From Caulobacter sp. SL161 (GTDB lineage Bacteria; Pseudomonadota; Alphaproteobacteria; Caulobacterales; Caulobacteraceae), in the NCBI RefSeq assembly GCF_026672375.1, contig NZ_JAPPRA010000001.1, positions 558,001 through 622,000 of the forward strand: a DNA stretch of 64,000 nt. The letters run 5' to 3'. Of this stretch, positions 61,357-64,000 are shown one piece after another (the first letter of the stretch is position 1; the number at the start of each line of letters is the position of its first letter). The notes under the pieces are model-generated. The model searched no databases. It saw only the letters and a program-made list of their open reading frames with translations, and was not told the DNA's origin. Position numbers and translations under genes: made by a program.

Positions 61357-61944
61357 TTACAGGATCTTGGCGGCCTCGTCGAAGTCCAGGCGCGGGTTAC
61401 GCGGGAACAGGCCCTCGTCCGTGCCGTGGCCGATCGAGACGATGAAATTGCTCTTGATATTGGTGCCGGCGAAGAACTCGGCGTCGACACCGGCGTTGTC
61501 GAAGCCCGACATCGGACCGACATCCAGGCCCAGCGCCCGCGCGGCGATCATGAAATAGCCGCCCTGCAACGAGCTGTTGCGCAGCGCGCCCCATTCCTTG
61601 GCGACCGGATCGCTGAACCAGTCCTTGGCGCCGGGCGCATGCGGGAAGAGCTTGGGCAGGGTTTCCGGGAAATCGAGGTCGTAGCCGATGATGACCGTGC
61701 ACGGCGCCTGCAGGATCTTGGGGCCGTTCGAGCCCGAAGACAGCTTGGCCAGGCGTGCCTTGGCCTCGGCCGAGGTCACGAAATAGAAGCGGGCCGGCGT
61801 CGCGTTGGCCGCTGTCGGGCCGAACTTGGTCAGCTCGTACAGCGCGCGCAGCACGCTTTCGGGCAGGGGCTCGGGATTCCAGCCGTTGCGCGTGCGGGCC
61901 TCGGTGAACAATTGCGCAAGCGTGGCGTCGTCGAGCTTGGCCAT
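61357..61944 (-). CDS. RutE-like nitroreductase (malonic semialdehyde reductase type)
   Basis: The product of 195 residues is a flavin nitroreductase with [19 protein letters not shown], the [20 protein letters not shown] signature and [20 protein letters not shown], matching RutE/HadB-type enzymes that reduce malonic semialdehyde in pyrimidine breakdown. No other rut genes are adjacent, so its natural substrate may be a different aldehyde or quinone. Confidence 0.85.
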   Translation of the reverse strand: MAKLDDATLAQLFTEARTRNGWNPEPLPESVLRALYELTKFGPTAANATPARFYFVTSAEAKARLAKLSSGSNGPKILQAPCTVIIGYDLDFPETLPKLFPHAPGAKDWFSDPVAKEWGALRNSSLQGGYFMIAARALGLDVGPMSGFDNAGVDAEFFAGTNIKSNFIVSIGHGTDEGLFPRNPRLDFDEAAKIL

Positions 61945-61957
61945 GGACAGTCCTTTC

Positions 61958-61976
61958 CGTAACTGTTTAGGTTACG
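61958..61976. promoter_or_regulatory. Candidate operator upstream of the nitroreductase
   Basis: CGTAAC and GTTACG around seven bases form an inverted repeat 14 bases upstream of the start codon. This GTAAC-N7-GTTAC layout resembles HxlR or TetR-type operators in front of redox genes. Visual evidence only; no regulator is adjacent. Confidence 0.45.
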
Positions 61977-62013
61977 ATATAGCGACCCGAAAGGGCGGAT
62001 CAACCTCGACGGC

Positions 62014-62586
62014 TCAGAGGGTCTGCTCGACCCGCGTCACTTCGGGCACATAGTGCTTGAGCATGTTCTCGACGCCGGACTTGAGCGTCGCCGACGAGGA
62101 CGGGCAGCCCGAGCAGGCGCCGCGCATGTGCAGCCAGACGACGCCCGTCTGAGGTTCAAAGCGCGAGAACACGATGTCGCCGCCGTCCTGGGCCACGGCC
62201 GGACGGATGCGGGTGTCGAGCAGTTCCTTGATCTCGGCGACGATCTGCGAGGTTTCCTCGTCGTAGTCACCCTCGTCGTGGCCGCCGCCTTCGGCGTTCT
62301 GGTCCAGCAGCAGCGGACGGCCGCTGGTGAAGTGGTCCATGATCGCGGCCAGGATCGGCGCCTTCAGGTGCGGCCACTGGGCGTCCTCGCCCTTGGTCAC
62401 CGTGAGAAAGTCGGGGCCGAAGAACACCCGCGTCACGTCGCCGAGGTCGAACAACGCCTTGGCCAGCGGCGAGGCGTCGCCCTCCTCGGGCGTGCGGAAC
62501 TCGCGCGCGCCCTCACCCAGCACTTCGCGGCCGGGAAGGAACTTCAGGACCTCGGGATTGGGCGTGGTTTCGGTCTGGATAAACAT
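62014..62586 (-). CDS. nfuA: NfuA/NifU-type iron-sulfur cluster carrier
   Basis: From ATG 62586 the product has 190 residues: an N-terminal Nfu domain (FIQTETTPNPEVLKFLPGRE, TRVFFGPDFLTVTKG) and a C-terminal NifU domain with the cluster-binding CxxC in RGACSGCPSSSATLK. It would pass 4Fe-4S clusters to enzymes such as MiaB. It diverges from the P450 gene. Confidence 0.92.
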   Translation of the reverse strand: MFIQTETTPNPEVLKFLPGREVLGEGAREFRTPEEGDASPLAKALFDLGDVTRVFFGPDFLTVTKGEDAQWPHLKAPILAAIMDHFTSGRPLLLDQNAEGGGHDEGDYDEETSQIVAEIKELLDTRIRPAVAQDGGDIVFSRFEPQTGVVWLHMRGACSGCPSSSATLKSGVENMLKHYVPEVTRVEQTL

Positions 62587-62707
62587 GCGCCTGAAATGGA
62601 CCTCGCGACGTCGTGACGCAAGGGCGCCGAAAGGACGCATTTTAAAAGTGACACAGGCGTCATTTTCTGGCGTGATGTCGCAAAACACCGATCCGCGGGA
62701 GGATCTC

Positions 62708-63976
62708 ATGAGCGACGGTTCGATCGATCTTAAGGCTGACGCGCGGGCGCGGGCCTATTCCATTCCCCTTGAGGACTATCACGTCGCCGATCCGGCCCTG
62801 TTCCAGGCCGACGCGATGTGGCCCTATTTCGAGCGCCTTCGGAAGGAGGCGCCGGTCCACTATTCGAAAGGGGATGAGGAGGTCGGCCCGTACTGGTCGG
62901 TCACCCGCTATAACGACATCATGACCGTCGACACGACCCACCAGGTCTTCTCGTCGGACGCGCACCTGGGCGGCATCACCATTCGGAACTTCGACGAGGA
63001 CTTCGTCCTGCCGATGTTCATCGCCATGGACCAGCCCAAGCACGACATCCAGCGCAAGACGGTCAGCCCGATCGTCTCGCCGGCCAATCTGGGCCGTCTG
63101 GAAGGCATCATCCGGGAGCGGGTCTGCGGGATCCTCGACGCCCTGCCGATCAACGAGCCGTTCGACTGGGTCGACAAGGTCTCGATCGAGCTGACCACCC
63201 AGATGCTGGCCACCCTGTTCGACTTCCCTTGGGAAGAACGCCGCAAGCTCACGCGCTGGTCGGACATCGCCACCGCCTCGCCCGAGAGCGGCCTGATCGA
63301 GAGCGAGGAAGCCCGCCGCGCCGAGCTGCTGGAGTGCCTGGCCTATTTCACCAACCTCTGGAACGAGCGGGTGAACCTGACCGAGCCGGGCAACGACCTG
63401 ATCTCGATGCTGGCCCACGGCGAGGCCACCCGCGACATGCCGCCGATGGAGTATCTGGGCAATGTCATCCTGCTGATCGTCGGCGGCAATGACACCACCC
63501 GCAACTCGCTGACCGGCGGTCTCTACGCCCTGTCCAAGAACCCGCAGGAAGAAGCCAAGCTGCGCGCCGATCCCAGCCTGATCCCGAACATGGTCTCTGA
63601 GATCATCCGCTGGCAGACGCCGCTGGCCCACATGCGCCGCACGGCGCTGGAAGACTACGAACTGGCCGGCCAGACCATCAAGAAGGGCGACAAGGTCGTC
63701 ATGTGGTACGTCTCGGGCAACCGCGACGACACGGTGATCGAGGACGCCGACAAGTTCATCGTCGATCGCCCCAACGCTCGCCGCCACCTGTCGTTCGGCT
63801 TCGGCATCCACCGCTGCGTCGGTAACCGCCTGGCCGAGATGCAGCTGAAGATCGTCTGGGAAGAGATCCTCAAGCGCTTCCCCAAGATCGAGGTGCTGGA
63901 GGAGCCCAAACGCGTCTACTCGACCTTCGTGAAGGGGTACGAGCGGATGATGGTGCGGATCCCCGAGCGGATCTAA
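62708..63976 (+). CDS. Cytochrome P450, CYP153-like
   Basis: The product has 422 residues from the ATG at 62708 with GGAGG upstream. The I helix has LLIVGGNDTTRNSLTGGLYA with the acid-alcohol pair, the K helix EIIRWQTPLAHMRRTA, and the heme loop FGFGIHRCVGNRLAEMQ with the ligand cysteine. Together with MFIAMDQPKHDIQRKTVSPI the pattern resembles CYP153 alkane and fatty-acid terminal hydroxylases. Ferredoxin and reductase partners are not in the window. Confidence 0.9.
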   Translation: MSDGSIDLKADARARAYSIPLEDYHVADPALFQADAMWPYFERLRKEAPVHYSKGDEEVGPYWSVTRYNDIMTVDTTHQVFSSDAHLGGITIRNFDEDFVLPMFIAMDQPKHDIQRKTVSPIVSPANLGRLEGIIRERVCGILDALPINEPFDWVDKVSIELTTQMLATLFDFPWEERRKLTRWSDIATASPESGLIESEEARRAELLECLAYFTNLWNERVNLTEPGNDLISMLAHGEATRDMPPMEYLGNVILLIVGGNDTTRNSLTGGLYALSKNPQEEAKLRADPSLIPNMVSEIIRWQTPLAHMRRTALEDYELAGQTIKKGDKVVMWYVSGNRDDTVIEDADKFIVDRPNARRHLSFGFGIHRCVGNRLAEMQLKIVWEEILKRFPKIEVLEEPKRVYSTFVKGYERMMVRIPERI

Positions 63977-63979
63977 AGC

Positions 63980-63992
63980 TGTCATCCCGGCC
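63980..63992. repeat. Third copy of TGTCATCCCGGCC
   Basis: It begins three bases after the P450 stop and matches the arm at 61251-61263 exactly. Its partner arm would be past the window edge, where it could form a terminator-like hairpin. Confidence 0.6.
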
Positions 63993-64000
63993 AAGCGCGA

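Overview
The window looks like chromosomal DNA of a Caulobacter species (Alphaproteobacteria, high GC), spanning the replication origin. The evidence is the gene order hemE / origin / ppsR-maf-aroE-coaE-dnaQ / rpsT-dnaA / dnaK-dnaJ / mutS-glnD. In addition, the 446-base gap beside hemE holds five CtrA-type boxes (TTAA, seven bases, TTAA or one-off), GANTC methylation sites and a DnaA-type box. Species was not determined.

Layout. 1-738: 3'-truncated hemE on the minus strand. 739-1184: origin (Cori). 1185-6207: rightward genes ppsR, maf, aroE (frameshifted), coaE, dnaQ, an enoyl-CoA hydratase and rpsT. 6208-8080: dnaA with its promoter and long leader. 8142-8804: alkB. 9137-12352: dnaK and dnaJ behind a heat-shock-type promoter. 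12413-13453: an accessory RhuM-family gene. 13549-19103: mutS and glnD. 19100-25640: molybdenum-cofactor genes moaADEBC, a MocA-type nucleotidyltransferase and a two-subunit molybdenum hydroxylase (isoquinoline 1-oxidoreductase type) that would use the cofactor. 25841-31596: MliC-like lipoprotein, siroheme-synthase-like protein, two palindromic repeats, an MHS-type transporter and a cytosolic four-PAS hybrid kinase. 31694-34849: an iron-uptake pair (PKHD-type hydroxylase and TonB-dependent siderophore receptor) behind a Fur-box-like sequence. 35106-37131: LysE-type exporter, secreted RNase T2 and a VapBC toxin-antitoxin pair. 37258-49714 (minus): the transcription/translation cluster rimP-nusA-ylxR-infB, three accessory genes, then rbfA-truB-rpsO-pnp. 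49973-53539: ppa, a small membrane protein, trmB, metK and an XRE regulator. 53573-58846 (minus): miaB-phoH-ybeY-corC-lnt, tightly overlapping. 59023-62586: fur, rimI, tsaB, a lipoprotein, a RutE-like nitroreductase and nfuA. 62708-63976: a CYP153-like cytochrome P450.

Most of the window is core genome. The less ordinary parts are two one-base G-run length differences in adjacent genes (one fuses ppsR to maf, one breaks aroE), the RhuM gene between dnaJ and mutS, a siroheme synthase with a shortened methylase-like tail, a large extramembrane insert in the transporter, several palindromic intergenic elements, and a terminator-like hairpin in the rimP leader. I saw no prophage, insertion sequence, CRISPR array, rRNA or tRNA gene.
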